Origin: Hydrogenophaga taeniospiralis CCUG 15921
Lineage (GTDB): Bacteria > Pseudomonadota > Gammaproteobacteria > Burkholderiales > Burkholderiaceae_C
Assembly (NCBI RefSeq): GCF_001592305.1
Contig: NZ_BCWR01000012.1
Location: 1 to 64,000, forward strand
Reading direction: 5' to 3'
DNA: 64,000 bases
The notes beneath the pieces are model-generated. The model saw only the letters and a list, made by a program, of their open reading frames with translations, did no database searches and was not told the origin of the DNA. Both the position numbers and the translations under genes were made by a program. Positions 8,801-18,324 of this stretch are shown piece after piece. Numbering within the stretch: the stretch's first letter is position 1; the number at the start of each line of letters is the position of its first letter.

Positions 8801-9416
8801 CGGCGCCCACCGGATCGTTCTCCGGGAACACGGTGTCCAGCACCACCGCAGCCGGCGGCACCGCGCCGGGGGCCGCCAGGGCCTCGCGCAGGCCGGCCAC
8901 GTCGGACAACACGCGGACCCGGTAGCCCGCGTCCGACAGGCCCTGGCGCAACCGGTCCGCCTGTGCCACATCGGTTTCCACCAGAAGGATGCAGGGCCTG
9001 GCATCGGAGCCCAGCGGCGCCTCCACCGGCGTGATGTCGGGCGTCACCTGCCCCAGCAGCGTCCGGGCCAGGGTCACCAGCCGCCGCAGCCCTTCGCCCA
9101 CGTGTTGCCATGCGCTCTCGCTGGGCACACCACCCGCACCCGGGCCACGGACCAGCTCGGTCAGCGGTTGCTCCGCCAGACGCGCAGCGTCGGACAAGGT
9201 CGGCATGCCGAAAATGCCCGCCGTCCCGCTCAGGCTGTGCACCACACGGTGCAATGCCTCGGCATCGGCCGGGTTCCAGCGCTGGGGAGAGAGCTGCCCG
9301 AACAGGGTTTCGATGCTGCCCAGCCGGGAGGGCAACTGCGCGACGAACCGCCGCTGCAGTTCGGCCAGCGCCGCGGCAGCCGCGTCGTGGCCGGCCTGGG
9401 CGCCTGCGTCAGTCAT
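5847..9416 (-). CDS. Hybrid histidine kinase: HPt-REC-REC-PAS-PAS-PAS-HisKA-HATPase-REC
   Basis: A 1189-aa soluble multi-domain kinase with no membrane segment. Domains in order: HPt (His60 in LHRVVHSLSGTAG), degenerate receiver (about 141-258, candidate Asp193), second receiver (270-388, LLVDDDP, Asp320), PAS with PAC (about 410-525), PAS with PAC (about 530-653), a short coiled coil, a third PAS-like segment (about 682-800), HisKA with His822 (GGVAHDLNNALAP), HATPase with DTGEGIP and GTGLGLSTV, and a C-terminal receiver (LFVDDEA, TDLHMPRMDG). It is last in a minus-strand series and overlaps the upstream response regulator by 8 nt. The N-terminal HPt and two receivers suggest it receives phosphoryl groups as well as signals. 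Output is unknown: no DNA-binding or GGDEF domain is seen. Confidence 0.9.
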   Translation of the reverse strand: MTDAGAQAGHDAAAAALAELQRRFVAQLPSRLGSIETLFGQLSPQRWNPADAEALHRVVHSLSGTAGIFGMPTLSDAARLAEQPLTELVRGPGAGGVPSESAWQHVGEGLRRLVTLARTLLGQVTPDITPVEAPLGSDARPCILLVETDVAQADRLRQGLSDAGYRVRVLSDVAGLREALAAPGAVPPAAVVLDTVFPENDPVGAALVQELRLGLHGRIPVVLALTDDNLPVRLAASRAGISRTLTRPLDAGRLANLLDALTGRQPVQPYRVLLVDDDPLLLQAQASVLRAAGMEVHSLSQPLQTLHELDRFKPDVLLLDVYMPDASGPELAAALRERDAYLHLPVLFLSAETDPTQQLLALNLGGDDFLVKPVRPDHLVAAVSARARRARQNSALRERLQTTLYEREREHLALDHHAIVSIADRRGTLIYANDLFCQVSGYSREELLGQHCRILRTHQQPGGFARDIWREVTSGRVWHGEICCQRKCGSPYWVKTTITPFLNAEGVPYQYIVIQTDISHMKAAEAVLRASESRLNFLVSSSPVAIYTRKATAPYAAVYVSPNVTQLMGLRPEDLTGDGQLGASQVHPEDRARVAAELPWVVEQGSHLSEYRLRRGDGSYRWVHDQRRLVRDAAGEPVEIIGYWLDITERKNVEHELSLLNQELEQRVAQQTQTVIESERFARATLDALSARVVILDGQGVVLAANRAWTEFGDPALVREGANYLASCDHACGTLSGDCHPVATGIRAVIRGDQKEFLHEYSVRQEADQHWFLCRVERFPGEGEVRVVVSHENITQMKLIERQHLRSQRLESLGTLAGGVAHDLNNALAPVLMGMGMLKEQYPEEARLFEMIQGSAQRGANMVRQLLTFAKGAEGERASLSPERMLRELESLMNGSFPKNIRLVVECAPDLPTVSGDATQLHQVLLNLCVNSRDAMPEGGTLTLTAAPVELDAAYARSIADARPGRYVALRVRDTGEGIPHELLDRIFDPFFTTKSPDKGTGLGLSTVLGIVKSHAGFVQVYSQPGQGTTFVVYLPAEDVRSGEAAVPVAPSEFRGQGETVLFVDDEAAVREVGRAVLERLNFHVVTATDGADGLLQVAQHRAHLRAIVTDLHMPRMDGLAFVRALRPMLPEVAVVVASGRMDEAMADEFRRLGVMRRLDKPYTEALLIRELNLLLAPAPVGGAGAPGQ

Positions 9417-9795
9417 GGGGCTCCCCCCACAGGCCGCGCACCTGCGCCGCCAGGGTCATCGGGTCAAATGGTTTGGGAATCACGGCCAGCGCACCCAGCG
9501 CCTTGTAGTGCAGCACCTCCTGCGGTTGCACCTTGGCGGTCATGAAGATCACCGGCACGCGGTCCAGCGCCGGCAGCGCTCGCAAGGCCATGAAAGTGCT
9601 CGGGCCGTCCATGCCCGGCATCATCACGTCGAGCAGCACCAGATCGGGGCCGAAGGCCGGCGCCTCGCGCACGGCCTGTTCACCGGACGAACACACCAAC
9701 ACCTGGAAACCGCCCACCATCTCCAGCGCGATGCGCGCCACGGCCTGGATGTCGGGCTCGTCTTCGACGTACAGGATGCGTTGCAGCGCGCTCAT
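9409..9795 (-). CDS. Single-domain response regulator
   Basis: A 128-aa stand-alone receiver domain. The acidic pocket is in LYVEDEPD, the phosphoacceptor Asp in LVLLDVMMPGMDG, the conserved Thr in FMTAK and the Lys in IPKPFDP. No output domain follows, so it probably shuttles phosphate between kinases or acts by protein contact. The start ATG at 9795 overlaps the stop of the upstream kinase (ATGA) and has an AAGGA ribosome-binding site. Its 3' end overlaps the next kinase gene by 8 nt. The coupling suggests a stepwise relay with both kinases. Confidence 0.92.
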   Translation of the reverse strand: MSALQRILYVEDEPDIQAVARIALEMVGGFQVLVCSSGEQAVREAPAFGPDLVLLDVMMPGMDGPSTFMALRALPALDRVPVIFMTAKVQPQEVLHYKALGALAVIPKPFDPMTLAAQVRGLWGEPHD

Positions 9796-11681
9796 GGGGT
9801 GTGTCCTTCTGGCGCGCTGCGGGTGTCCGGAGGCGTGATGGCGTCGAGCAGCTGGCGCGGCGAGACGCTGGATTTGCGCAGCACCGCGTCCACCCATTGC
9901 CCATCGCCGGGCACTTCGTCGCCTCCGGTCAGCACCACCACGCGCGCGCCGGGCTGGTGTTCATGGATCGCGGGCAAGAGGCTCCAGCCCGATTCGTTCG
10001 GCAGGGTGAGGTCGAGAATCACCGCATCGAAGTGTTCCCGCGCCACCCGGGCGCGGGCCTCGCGCAGGTTGGTGGCGTGTTCGAGGTCGATGCGGTCGCC
10101 CGCCATGGCGCACACCACCTGGTGTGTGTCTTCGTCGTCCTCCACGTGCAGCACCCGGGGAGTCGATGGCCGGACCGCGGACACCCGCTGTTCGAGCAGG
10201 TGGGACTGCAGCTGCGGGTGCCACACCGGAAGCTCGAAGAAGAAGCAAGAACCCTGGCCTTCCTGCGACTCGAATCCGATGCTGCCGCCCATGCGTTCAA
10301 TCAGTCCGCGGGAAATCGCCAGGCCCAACCCGGTGCCGCCCTTTTGCCGTGTGTCCGACGCGTCGGCCTGCGAAAACTTCTGGAAGATGCGGTCCTGGAA
10401 ACTGGCGGGGATGCCGGGGCCTTGGTCTCGCACCTCCACCCGCACCATCTCACCGCGACGCCGCACGGCCACCTCCACCGATGAGCCCTCGGGCGAGAAC
10501 TTTGCGGCATTGGACAGCAGGTTGGCCAACACCTGCTGCAGACGCTGGGCGTCCACCCAGACCCTCACGCCGTCGATCCGTGGACCGATCGCGTAGCGCA
10601 CCTTGTGTTGTTCTGCGTAGGCCTGGTTCTCCACCAGAGACTGCTCCAGCAGGGGCATCAGCTCCAGCGCGCGCATGTCGAAGTGCAGCTTGCCCGCCAT
10701 GAGCCCTTCCATGTCCAGCAGGTCGTTGATCAGGTAGGACAGCCGCTGACCGTTCTTCTTGGCGATGGCCACCATCTCCAGGGCCTGCGGCGACAGCGGG
10801 CCCACGGCCCCACCGGCGATCAGACCCAGCGCCCCGCTGATGGCCGTCAAGGGCGTGCGCAGCTCATGGCTCACGGTGCTGATGAACTCGGACTTCACCC
10901 GGCTGGCGCGCTCGGCTTCGTCCCTCGCCAGTTGCATGTCCACCGTGCGCTGCTCCAGAAACAGGCGTTCGCGCCGCAGGGCGTTGTCGCGTGTCTGGAT
11001 TTCAGCGAGCATGTGGTTGAAGTGGTCCACCAGGGTGCCAATCTCGTCGTTGTGGGCCTTGGTCGCGCGGATCGCATAGTCCTGCTCGCGGGACACCCGG
11101 TGGGTCACCTGGGCCAGCGCCAGGATCGGGTCGGTGACGATGCGGCGCAGGCGCATCCCGAAATGCACCGCCAGCGCCGCGAGCACGACCCCCAGCAGCA
11201 CCATCGCCGCCTGCCCCGCGAGCACGTCGAGCCAGATGTGCAGCAGATGCGCGGAAAGCTCGATCCGCCCCACGATCTGCCCGCCGTCGGTCATCACCTG
11301 CTGGACCGCCAGCGTGGCGGGCAACGCGGCCTGCACCAGGCGCTCGAGCAGATCCCCGTCGTGGTCCAGCCGGGGGAACTCGACCTGCGCGAACAGCGCG
11401 CCTTGCGCGTCGAGCAGGCGCACGGTGTCGATTTCCTCCTTGGCCGCCAGTGCCGACAAGGTCTGCCGCGCGCTCTCGGGATCGTCGAAAGCGAGTGCGG
11501 CCCGGCTGTTTTCGCCCACCACCGCCGCCAGCGCGAGCAGTTGGGCCCGGGTGTCGTGGTAACGCGAATAGGCGCTGCCGACGCTGAACACCAGGGCGAT
11601 CGCCAGCACGGCGAGCAGGGTGTTGAACGCCAGCAGCAAGCCCAGCTTGCGCACGATGGAGAGGTTGCGCCACGTCATCAT
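9792..11681 (-). CDS. Membrane hybrid histidine kinase, CHASE8-like sensor, HAMP, HisKA, HATPase, REC
   Basis: A 629-aa inner-membrane kinase. TM1 is at about 12-34. A periplasmic region of roughly 120 residues resembles CHASE8 (RAALAFDDPESARQTLSAL). TM2 is at about 154-175 and HAMP at about 177-230. HisKA has His272 in STVSHELRTPLTAISG, the HATPase has RDQGPGIP and GGTGLGLAISRG, and a C-terminal receiver has VILDLTLPNESGW. CHASE8 is the sensor of the diguanylate cyclase YfiN, which is inhibited by periplasmic YfiR; here a YfiR-like gene lies directly upstream with an ATGA overlap. So this kinase is probably controlled by YfiR in the same way. The start at 11681 (ATGATG) is chosen for that overlap. 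Confidence 0.9.
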   Translation of the reverse strand: MMTWRNLSIVRKLGLLLAFNTLLAVLAIALVFSVGSAYSRYHDTRAQLLALAAVVGENSRAALAFDDPESARQTLSALAAKEEIDTVRLLDAQGALFAQVEFPRLDHDGDLLERLVQAALPATLAVQQVMTDGGQIVGRIELSAHLLHIWLDVLAGQAAMVLLGVVLAALAVHFGMRLRRIVTDPILALAQVTHRVSREQDYAIRATKAHNDEIGTLVDHFNHMLAEIQTRDNALRRERLFLEQRTVDMQLARDEAERASRVKSEFISTVSHELRTPLTAISGALGLIAGGAVGPLSPQALEMVAIAKKNGQRLSYLINDLLDMEGLMAGKLHFDMRALELMPLLEQSLVENQAYAEQHKVRYAIGPRIDGVRVWVDAQRLQQVLANLLSNAAKFSPEGSSVEVAVRRRGEMVRVEVRDQGPGIPASFQDRIFQKFSQADASDTRQKGGTGLGLAISRGLIERMGGSIGFESQEGQGSCFFFELPVWHPQLQSHLLEQRVSAVRPSTPRVLHVEDDEDTHQVVCAMAGDRIDLEHATNLREARARVAREHFDAVILDLTLPNESGWSLLPAIHEHQPGARVVVLTGGDEVPGDGQWVDAVLRKSSVSPRQLLDAITPPDTRSAPEGHTP

Positions 11682-12250
11682 TGCAAGACCTTGCCCGCGA
11701 GTTTGAGCATCTGGCTGTTGAGCATCAGGCCGGAGCGCTGTGCCGCCGCCAGATTGACGTCGAAGCGCACCCGGCTGGCCTCGATCCGCAGGCCGATCAT
11801 GCCCCCCGCCTGCACGAACCCGGGCAGGTCTCCCACGGTGAGCACCGGCGCGTTGCCCAGGCCGCTCAGCAGCGCGCCCAGACGCTCCGCATCGCCCTCG
11901 GCGAGGAACAGCACGTCGCACTGCCGGGCGTTGGCCGCCAAGGTGCCGGGAACGATCTCCAGCACCCGGCTGCCCACCGCCCGACCCTGCAGCAGCGCAA
12001 GCTGGCCCTGCAGGGGCTGCGACCCGGTGCTGCACAGCCGCAGCGGCGCCTTGGCGGCCTCGCCAGCCGAAGGCCATTGGGTGAACTTGATGAAATTGAA
12101 CACAAAGCCGGCCTTGACCGCGTGCTCGCTGACCGCCTGCGCCAGGGCCGCCGCAGCAAGACCGCCCAGAAGCAGCAGCGCGCACAGCACCCGCCGGGCG
12201 CAGCGCATGCACGCGGCAAGCACGGTGCGCCAGGGCCGGGCGCGGTCCAT
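11678..12250 (-). CDS. YfiR-like (DUF4154) periplasmic protein
   Basis: A 190-aa exported protein. An arginine-rich N-terminus, a leucine/alanine core and an A-Q-A cleavage site form a signal peptide ending near residue 40. The mature part has YfiR/DUF4154 features: VKAGFVFNFIKFTQWP, CDVLFLAEGD, and the C-terminal segment around MIGLRIEASRVRFDVNL and LMLNSQMLKLA. In Pseudomonas YfiR holds the CHASE8 sensor of YfiN inactive. Here the partner is likely the adjacent CHASE8-like kinase. The start overlaps the upstream TonB receptor stop (TGATG), implying translational coupling. Confidence 0.88.
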   Translation of the reverse strand: MDRARPWRTVLAACMRCARRVLCALLLLGGLAAAALAQAVSEHAVKAGFVFNFIKFTQWPSAGEAAKAPLRLCSTGSQPLQGQLALLQGRAVGSRVLEIVPGTLAANARQCDVLFLAEGDAERLGALLSGLGNAPVLTVGDLPGFVQAGGMIGLRIEASRVRFDVNLAAAQRSGLMLNSQMLKLAGKVLQ

Positions 12251-14289
12251 CAGAAGCGAAGTTCCATCTTGAGACGTACGCTGCGACCATCCTGCGACTG
12301 GATCGGGACCCAGCCCCCATCGGAAACCGGCTGACTGTAGGCCTTGTCGAACAGGTTGTGGATGCCCAGGGACACCGACACCCCCGGCGCCCACCGCTCG
12401 GCCACGAGGTGAAGGTTGGACAGGCCGTGCCCCGACACACGCTCACCACTGGCGGCGCGCCGTGCGCTTTCAAGCTGCCACTCGTAGCCCAGGCGCAGCC
12501 CGGCCGCGGGCAGCGGGGTTGAAAAATGCAGCTTGCCCAGCCAGTTCGGCGAGTTGGCCAAGCCCACGCCATGCGCGAAGCGCGCCTGCTGGCGCGAGAG
12601 GCTGGCGCGCAGCCGCCCTCCCCAGTCCCAGGTCTTGTTGGCCGAGAGCTCCAGTCCGCTGGCCTTCATGCGCGGCCCCGATACCCATTGCCAGGTGTTC
12701 TTGTCCCAGACGATCAAGTCCTTCAGCGTCCACTGGTACAGCGCGCCGCGAAGGCTCAAGTCGGGCGCCATGCGGTGATCAAACACCAGTTCCCGGGTGT
12801 CGATGACCTCGCTGTCGACGGCGGGTAGCAGCGTCGGCACGTCCTCGTTCGAGAAGTCCCAACTGCGCTCGGCCGCGTTCGGAGCCCTATGGGCGCGCCC
12901 GACCATCGCCTTGAGCGTGGAGGCCGGTGTGGCCTGCCAGATCAGCGCCGCCCGCGGGCTCGACTGGGTTCCGTTGACGCTGTTGCGGTCGACGCGCAGC
13001 CCCAGGGTGGCCGCCAGCGTGGGCGACATGCGCCATTCGTCCTGGACGTACACCCCTGCGCGCCAACCCGAGTTCGGGAAAAGATACCGCTCGTCCTCGT
13101 AGCCCAACCACTCCCGCCCCATATCCTGACGCTGGTTGTCCTGCAACTCCACCCCCACCATCAGCTTGTGCGCCGGCAGCGCGGTGGACAACAGGCGCAG
13201 CTCGCCGCCACGGGAGGAGGTCGCGCCGGTGAACAGGTACCAGTTTCCCCAGTAGGGCGCCTCGCTGTGGTACCGGTACTCGGACCAGAACACCCGCGCC
13301 AGCAACTCCAGAGAGGGGTCCGCCAGTTGGCCCTGGTACTGCGCCTGCGTGAGCAGGTAGCGGTCACGAATGAACTGGTTCGGCACCAACGGATCGCTGC
13401 CGGCCAGGGCCGTGGGGTCATCTTTCCGGCGGTCGCCGTGGATCAGTTCGAACGACCAGGGACCTTTGGTCATGCGGGTGAAGAACTCTTTGTCGCGCTC
13501 GCCGTCCATGTCGGTGGCCACGCCCGCGACGTTGACGCCCAGGTCATCGACGTCGCCAAAGTCGTAGAAGCGGTTCTCTCCGCGGGCGCGCAGACCGGAA
13601 GCTGACACCAGCAGATCCAGCCCGCTGTCGAGCCGCCGGCCCACGCTGACCCGGCCCTCCCGCAGACGCTGCGGGCTTTGCACCGCCGCGACCATCTCCG
13701 TCCCGTCGATGTCCGCGCCGTCGCGGGTGACCACGTTGACCACGCCGAAAAGGGCGTTCTGGCCATACACCGCGCCGCCCGGACCCGGGATGTACTCGAT
13801 GCGCTCGATCAGATCCAGATCCAGCAGGAACTCGCGCCCCAGGGTGGCGCTGTCATAGGACGCCTCGTTGACACGGTTGCCGTTGATGGTGACGAGCACG
13901 CGCAGGTTGAGATCGCCCGGCTGGCTCAGCCCCCGGGTGCCCAGGTAGGTGTACTGGCGGTCGTAGGTGCTGTGCACGCCGGGCAGGCTGGTCAGGGCCT
14001 CGGCCAGGGTGCGCCAGCCAAAGGTCCGGATCTCCTCGCGGGTGATGACGCTGACCGCGGCCGCCACCTCGCTCTGCTTTTGCTCGTACTTGGAGGCACC
14101 GACCACGGTGATCTCCATCAGCTGTTCCAGGCTCAGCGCCGCCATGTCGGTGGCGGCCCGGACCGGAAAGGCCGCCGCCAGGGCCAGGCCCAAGGCCAGC
14201 AGCCGGGTGGGCCTGACACCACGCCACCCTCCGCCGGGCCACCGGGTATTCAACAGACCGCCAGCGGGAAATGTGGAATGGGCATGCAT
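12250..14289 (-). CDS. TonB-dependent outer-membrane receptor
   Basis: A 679-aa outer-membrane protein. After a signal peptide (cleavage near FPVRA-ATDM) come a TonB-box-like ITVVGASKYEQ, a plug domain (RTLAEALTSLPGVHSTYDR, IEYIPGPGGAVYGQNALFGVVNVVTR) and a 22-strand-type barrel ending in RLKMELRF with terminal Phe. It resembles receptors encoded beside YfiR/histidine-kinase genes. The ligand is unknown; no siderophore or cobalamin genes are near. It is the first gene of a five-gene overlapping series. The ATG at 14289 is chosen for the signal peptide, but there is no clear ribosome-binding site. The 269 nt upstream (14290-14558) are AT-richer and hold no gene; they probably carry the operon promoter. 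Confidence 0.88.
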   Translation of the reverse strand: MHAHSTFPAGGLLNTRWPGGGWRGVRPTRLLALGLALAAAFPVRAATDMAALSLEQLMEITVVGASKYEQKQSEVAAAVSVITREEIRTFGWRTLAEALTSLPGVHSTYDRQYTYLGTRGLSQPGDLNLRVLVTINGNRVNEASYDSATLGREFLLDLDLIERIEYIPGPGGAVYGQNALFGVVNVVTRDGADIDGTEMVAAVQSPQRLREGRVSVGRRLDSGLDLLVSASGLRARGENRFYDFGDVDDLGVNVAGVATDMDGERDKEFFTRMTKGPWSFELIHGDRRKDDPTALAGSDPLVPNQFIRDRYLLTQAQYQGQLADPSLELLARVFWSEYRYHSEAPYWGNWYLFTGATSSRGGELRLLSTALPAHKLMVGVELQDNQRQDMGREWLGYEDERYLFPNSGWRAGVYVQDEWRMSPTLAATLGLRVDRNSVNGTQSSPRAALIWQATPASTLKAMVGRAHRAPNAAERSWDFSNEDVPTLLPAVDSEVIDTRELVFDHRMAPDLSLRGALYQWTLKDLIVWDKNTWQWVSGPRMKASGLELSANKTWDWGGRLRASLSRQQARFAHGVGLANSPNWLGKLHFSTPLPAAGLRLGYEWQLESARRAASGERVSGHGLSNLHLVAERWAPGVSVSLGIHNLFDKAYSQPVSDGGWVPIQSQDGRSVRLKMELRF

Positions 14290-14558
14290 GGTTGAGAAGC
14301 AGATAACCGCATTTTCGACGTGGTTATGCAATCGATTCCTTAGGTTATCGGTCACGGGGAGGAATTCTGAAGCAGGAGACTTCGATGCGTGACAAAAGTC
14401 ACACATGATCTCGATAACCATGGCCCAACCAACCAAGTGCAGCGGCTTTGCAACGCAGCGGGCGCCCCAGGGCACCGGGTCGGCGCGCGTCGCTCCGCGT
14501 CAGCGCCGGGTGTCGATCTGGAAGCCCACGGCGGGGGCCCTGGCGGGCGCTCTGCCGC

Positions 14559-15650
14559 TCAGGTTTCCTTGGAAATCTTGATGCTCGGGAACTTCGAGGA
14601 AAAGTCCTTGGCCTTGGCCGCGATCTTGATCGCCACCTGGCGCGCCACGGTCTTGTAGAGCGTGGCGATCTCGCCATCGGGCTCGGCCACCACCGAGGGC
14701 TTGCCGCTGTCGGCATGCACCCGGATCGACATGTTCAGCGGCAGGGCGCCCAGGTAGTCCATGCCGTACTCGGCCGCCATATTCTTGCCGCCGTCGGCGC
14801 CAAAGATGTGCTCGACGTGGCCGCAGGCGGGGCAGCAGTACACCGCCATGTTCTCCACGATGCCCAGGATGGGCACCCCCACCTTCTCGAACATCTTGAT
14901 GCCCTTGCGCGCGTCCAGCAGGGCGATGTCCTGCGGGGTGGTGACGATCACGGCGCCGGTGAGCGGCACGCGCTGGGAGAGGGTGAGCTGGATGTCGCCG
15001 GTGCCGGGCGGCATGTCGACGATGAGGTAGTCCAGTTCCTTCCAGTTGGTCTGGCGCAGCAACTGCTCCAGCGCCTGGGTGGCCATGGGGCCGCGCCAGA
15101 TCATGGCCTCGTCGCGGTCGATCAGGAACCCGATCGAGATCACCTGCACGCCGTAGTTCTCCAGCGGCTCCATGGTCTGGCCGTCCACACTCTCGGGCCG
15201 GCCTTCCAGCCCCATCATCATGGGCTGGCTCGGGCCGTAGATGTCGGCGTCGAGGATGCCGACCTGGGCGCCCTCGGCGGCCAGCGCCAGCGCCAGGTTC
15301 ACCGCGGTGGTGCTCTTGCCCACGCCGCCCTTGCCGGAGGCCACGGCGATGATGTTCTTCACATTGGGCAGGAGCTGCACACCACGCTGCACGGCGTGCG
15401 CGGTGATCTTCATGCTCATGTTGACCGAAACGTTCTCCACGCCGGGCACTTCCTTGGCCGCAACGATCAGCGCACGGCGCAGCGCCGGCATCTGGCTCTT
15501 GGCGGGGTAGGCCAGCTCGACGTCGAACGACACGTCGCCGTACTGCTCGTTCAGGTTTTTCAGCGCCTTGGTGGACACGAAGTCCTTGCCGGTGTTCGGG
15601 TCGGTCACAGCCTGCAGGGCAGCCAGCAGCGCTTGTTGGTCAACAGCCAT
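14559..15650 (-). CDS. apbC: Iron-sulfur cluster carrier protein ApbC (Mrp)
   Basis: A 363-aa MRP/NBP35-type P-loop ATPase that carries and delivers Fe-S clusters. The N-terminal 90 residues are a MIP18/DUF59 domain. The deviant Walker [10 protein letters not shown] starts at 106. The [14 protein letters not shown] segment and the cluster-binding CxxC pair in YCCPACGH are present. Length and order match the family. A TGGAG ribosome-binding site precedes the ATG at 15650. The gene is divergent from metG, the usual arrangement in Burkholderiales. Confidence 0.96.
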   Translation of the reverse strand: MAVDQQALLAALQAVTDPNTGKDFVSTKALKNLNEQYGDVSFDVELAYPAKSQMPALRRALIVAAKEVPGVENVSVNMSMKITAHAVQRGVQLLPNVKNIIAVASGKGGVGKSTTAVNLALALAAEGAQVGILDADIYGPSQPMMMGLEGRPESVDGQTMEPLENYGVQVISIGFLIDRDEAMIWRGPMATQALEQLLRQTNWKELDYLIVDMPPGTGDIQLTLSQRVPLTGAVIVTTPQDIALLDARKGIKMFEKVGVPILGIVENMAVYCCPACGHVEHIFGADGGKNMAAEYGMDYLGALPLNMSIRVHADSGKPSVVAEPDGEIATLYKTVARQVAIKIAAKAKDFSSKFPSIKISKET

Positions 15651-15804
15651 TCGGAAAATCTCCAGTGGGGAACGGTTTTGTGGGGTGCGGATGCGTGGCG
15701 GCAAGTCTACCCGCCCACCCGGCCGGGGCCGATACACACAGGGGCCATGAGGGCTTGCGCCAGCGCCCCTGGCGCCCAGCGCCACGCGGGGCGGTCGCGC
15801 GGCC

Positions 15805-15810
15805 TAAAAT
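15805..15810 (+). promoter_or_regulatory. Putative -10 element of metG
   Basis: TAAAAT lies 29 nt before the metG ATG in the short metG-apbC divergent region. The -35 is not clear. Confidence 0.4.
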
Positions 15811-15839
15811 CACGGGTTCCCCGACAGAAAGTACCTCCC

Positions 15840-17894
15840 ATGAGCCAGCGACGCCTGTTCGTCACCACCGCCCTGCCCTACGCCAACGGCCATTTCCACA
15901 TCGGCCACATCATGGAATACATCCAGGCGGACATCTGGGTGCGGTACCAGCGCATGCAGGGCCACGAGGTGCATTTCGTCTGCGCCGACGACGCGCACGG
16001 CGCGCCCATCATGATCGCGGCCGACAAGGCGGGCAAGACGCCGCAGCAGTTCGTGGCCGACATCGCCGCCGGCCGCAAGCCCTACCTGGACGGTTTCCAC
16101 ATCGGTTTCGACAACTGGCACAGCACCGACGCGCCAGAAAACCACGAACTGGCGCAGGACATCTACCGTGCGCTCAAGGCCAACGACCTGATCGACACCC
16201 GCACCATCGAACAGTTCTTCGACCCCGAGAAGAACATGTTCCTGCCCGACCGCTTCATCAAGGGCGAGTGCCCGAAATGCGGCACCAAAGACCAGTACGG
16301 CGACAACTGTGAAAACTGTGGTGCCGTCTACGCGCCCACCGAGCTGAAGGACCCGTATTCCGCGCTGTCGGGCGCCACACCGGTGCTGAAGCACTCGGAA
16401 CACTTCTTCTTCAAGCTGTCCGACCCGCGCTGCCTGGCCTTCCTGGACCAGTGGACGCAGAGCGGCGCGGTGCAGCCCGAGGTGCTGAACAAGATCGCCG
16501 AGTGGATCGAACCCGGTGAAGACGGCAAGCCCAAGATGGGCGACTGGGACATCAGCCGTGACGCGCCCTACTTCGGCATTCAGATCCCGGACGCGCCGGG
16601 CAAGTACTTCTATGTGTGGCTGGACGCGCCCATCGGCTACCTGGCCTCGCTCAAGAACTACTTCGGCAAGACCGGGCGCGACTACGACGCCTTCATGGCC
16701 GACCCGACCACGGAGCAGTACCACTTCATCGGCAAGGACATCATCACCTTCCACACCCTGTTCTGGCCCGCGATGCTGAAGTTCAGCGGTCGCAAGGTGC
16801 CCAACGCGGTGTTCGTGCACGGTTTCCTCACCATCAACAACGGCGAGAAGATGAGCAAGAGCCGGGGCACCGGACTGAACCCGCTCAAATACCTGGAACT
16901 CGGCATGAACCCCGAGTGGCTGCGTTATTACCTGGCGGCCAAGCTCAGCGGCAAGAACGAGGACGTGGACTTCAACCCCGAAGACTTCATGGCCCGGGTC
17001 AACAGCGACCTGATCGGCAAATACATCAACATCGCCTCGCGGGCGGCCGGCTTCATCACCAAACGCTTCGGCGGCCAGCTCGGCGCGATCTCGGCCGACG
17101 GCGACAACCTGCTCGACCACCTGCAAACCGCGGCCCCCTCCATCACCGAGCTCTACGCCGAGCGCGAATACGGCAAGGCGCTGCGAGAGATCATGCTGCT
17201 GGCCGACCGGGTGAACGCCTACGTGGACCAGAACAAGCCCTGGGAACTGGCGAAAAAGGAAGGCATGGATGGCCGCCTGCACGACGTGTGCACCACCTGC
17301 ATCGAAGCCTTCCGCCTGCTCACGCTCTACCTCAAGCCGGTGCTGCCGGCGCTGGCCGTCAACGTGGAGGCCTTCCTGAACACCACGCCCATGGGCTTCG
17401 CCGACGCACGGCGCCTGCTGGGCGCGGGCCACGCCATCGGCATCTACCAGCACCTGATGCAGCGCGTGGACGTGAAGCAGCTCGACGCCCTGTTCGAGCC
17501 GCCGCCCGCACCCGCGGTGGAACGAGTGGTGCCCGGCGGCGAGCCCATCGCCGACACCATTTCCATCGACGACTTCACCAAGATCGACCTGCGCATCGCG
17601 CAGATCGTGAACTGCGAAGCGGTGGAAGGCTCGACCAAGCTGCTGCGCCTCACGCTCGACGTGGGCGAAGGCAAGACCCGCAACGTCTTCAGCGGCATCG
17701 CCAGCGCCTACCAGCCCGAAGACCTGGTGGGCAAGCTCACCGTGATGGTGGCCAATCTGGCGCCGCGCAAGATGAAGTTCGGCGTGAGCGAAGGCATGGT
17801 GCTGGCCGCCAGCCACGCCGACGAAAACGCCGAGCCCGGCATCCACATCCTCAACCCCTGGCCGGGCGCCACGCCGGGCATGCGGGTGCGCTGA
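15840..17894 (+). CDS. metG: Methionine-tRNA ligase
   Basis: A 684-aa class I aminoacyl-tRNA synthetase that charges tRNA-Met in the cytosol. HIGH is in [10 protein letters not shown] near residue 20. The zinc knuckle is [18 protein letters not shown] (about 144-161), and KMSKSRGTG lies near 338. The C-terminal 110 residues are a Trbp111-type tRNA-binding/dimerisation domain ([18 protein letters not shown]). It is full length, like other MetG1 proteins. The ATG at 15840 has only a weak ribosome-binding site but is the family start. Confidence 0.98.
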   Translation: MSQRRLFVTTALPYANGHFHIGHIMEYIQADIWVRYQRMQGHEVHFVCADDAHGAPIMIAADKAGKTPQQFVADIAAGRKPYLDGFHIGFDNWHSTDAPENHELAQDIYRALKANDLIDTRTIEQFFDPEKNMFLPDRFIKGECPKCGTKDQYGDNCENCGAVYAPTELKDPYSALSGATPVLKHSEHFFFKLSDPRCLAFLDQWTQSGAVQPEVLNKIAEWIEPGEDGKPKMGDWDISRDAPYFGIQIPDAPGKYFYVWLDAPIGYLASLKNYFGKTGRDYDAFMADPTTEQYHFIGKDIITFHTLFWPAMLKFSGRKVPNAVFVHGFLTINNGEKMSKSRGTGLNPLKYLELGMNPEWLRYYLAAKLSGKNEDVDFNPEDFMARVNSDLIGKYINIASRAAGFITKRFGGQLGAISADGDNLLDHLQTAAPSITELYAEREYGKALREIMLLADRVNAYVDQNKPWELAKKEGMDGRLHDVCTTCIEAFRLLTLYLKPVLPALAVNVEAFLNTTPMGFADARRLLGAGHAIGIYQHLMQRVDVKQLDALFEPPPAPAVERVVPGGEPIADTISIDDFTKIDLRIAQIVNCEAVEGSTKLLRLTLDVGEGKTRNVFSGIASAYQPEDLVGKLTVMVANLAPRKMKFGVSEGMVLAASHADENAEPGIHILNPWPGATPGMRVR

Positions 17895-18324
17895 CCCCCC
17901 GCGCCAGCACACGCCCAACCCACCCAACCCACCCACCCAGCTCGCCCATGCACAGGCCGCACAGCATCACGCTCACCCACGGCGCGCCTTCGCGCCGCAA
18001 GCGGTTCGGCATGCGCCTGCACCACTGCGGCCCACCCACGGCTCGCTGACGGGCGCGGTCGCCCCCTCCCACGGCCCGCGGCCCGCGGCCCGAACACCCG
18101 TCCCCCACCTTCCACAGCGCCGCACTTGAAGCGGCGCGACCCCACCGGGTTGCTGCGCGCAGCGAACACGGGGGCATGCCCTTCTGCCCGGCAGCCGCTG
18201 GCAGACCCAGGCCCGATGCCCCACCGCTGGCCGCACCCAACCCCTGGTACGCTGCCCGGGCATGCGGCGTGCTTGAACCGTTCGGCCCCCTCTCCTCTCC
18301 TGTTCAACGACCAAAGGTCCCGTC
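17895..18324. other. 430-nt gene-free region upstream of the first Hyf-like operon
   Basis: No credible gene. It begins with a C-rich stretch of CCCA/CCCAA units (17913-17939) and holds three perfect tandem copies of CGGCCCG (18073-18093). The promoter of the downstream operon is probably here, but no convincing -35/-10 pair is visible. An AAAGG ribosome-binding site lies just before the ATG at 18325. Confidence 0.6.

Noticed and set aside
6372..9545. A 1057-codon open frame on the plus strand
   Set aside because: It is antisense to the well-supported hybrid kinase and response regulator. Its product has no recognisable domain, and its openness follows from high GC at third positions.
17913..18093. 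C-rich short repeats and three tandem CGGCCCG units, considered as CRISPR or iterons
   Set aside because: Units are 4-7 nt, have no spacers and no replication or cas genes nearby; simple low-complexity GC repeats.
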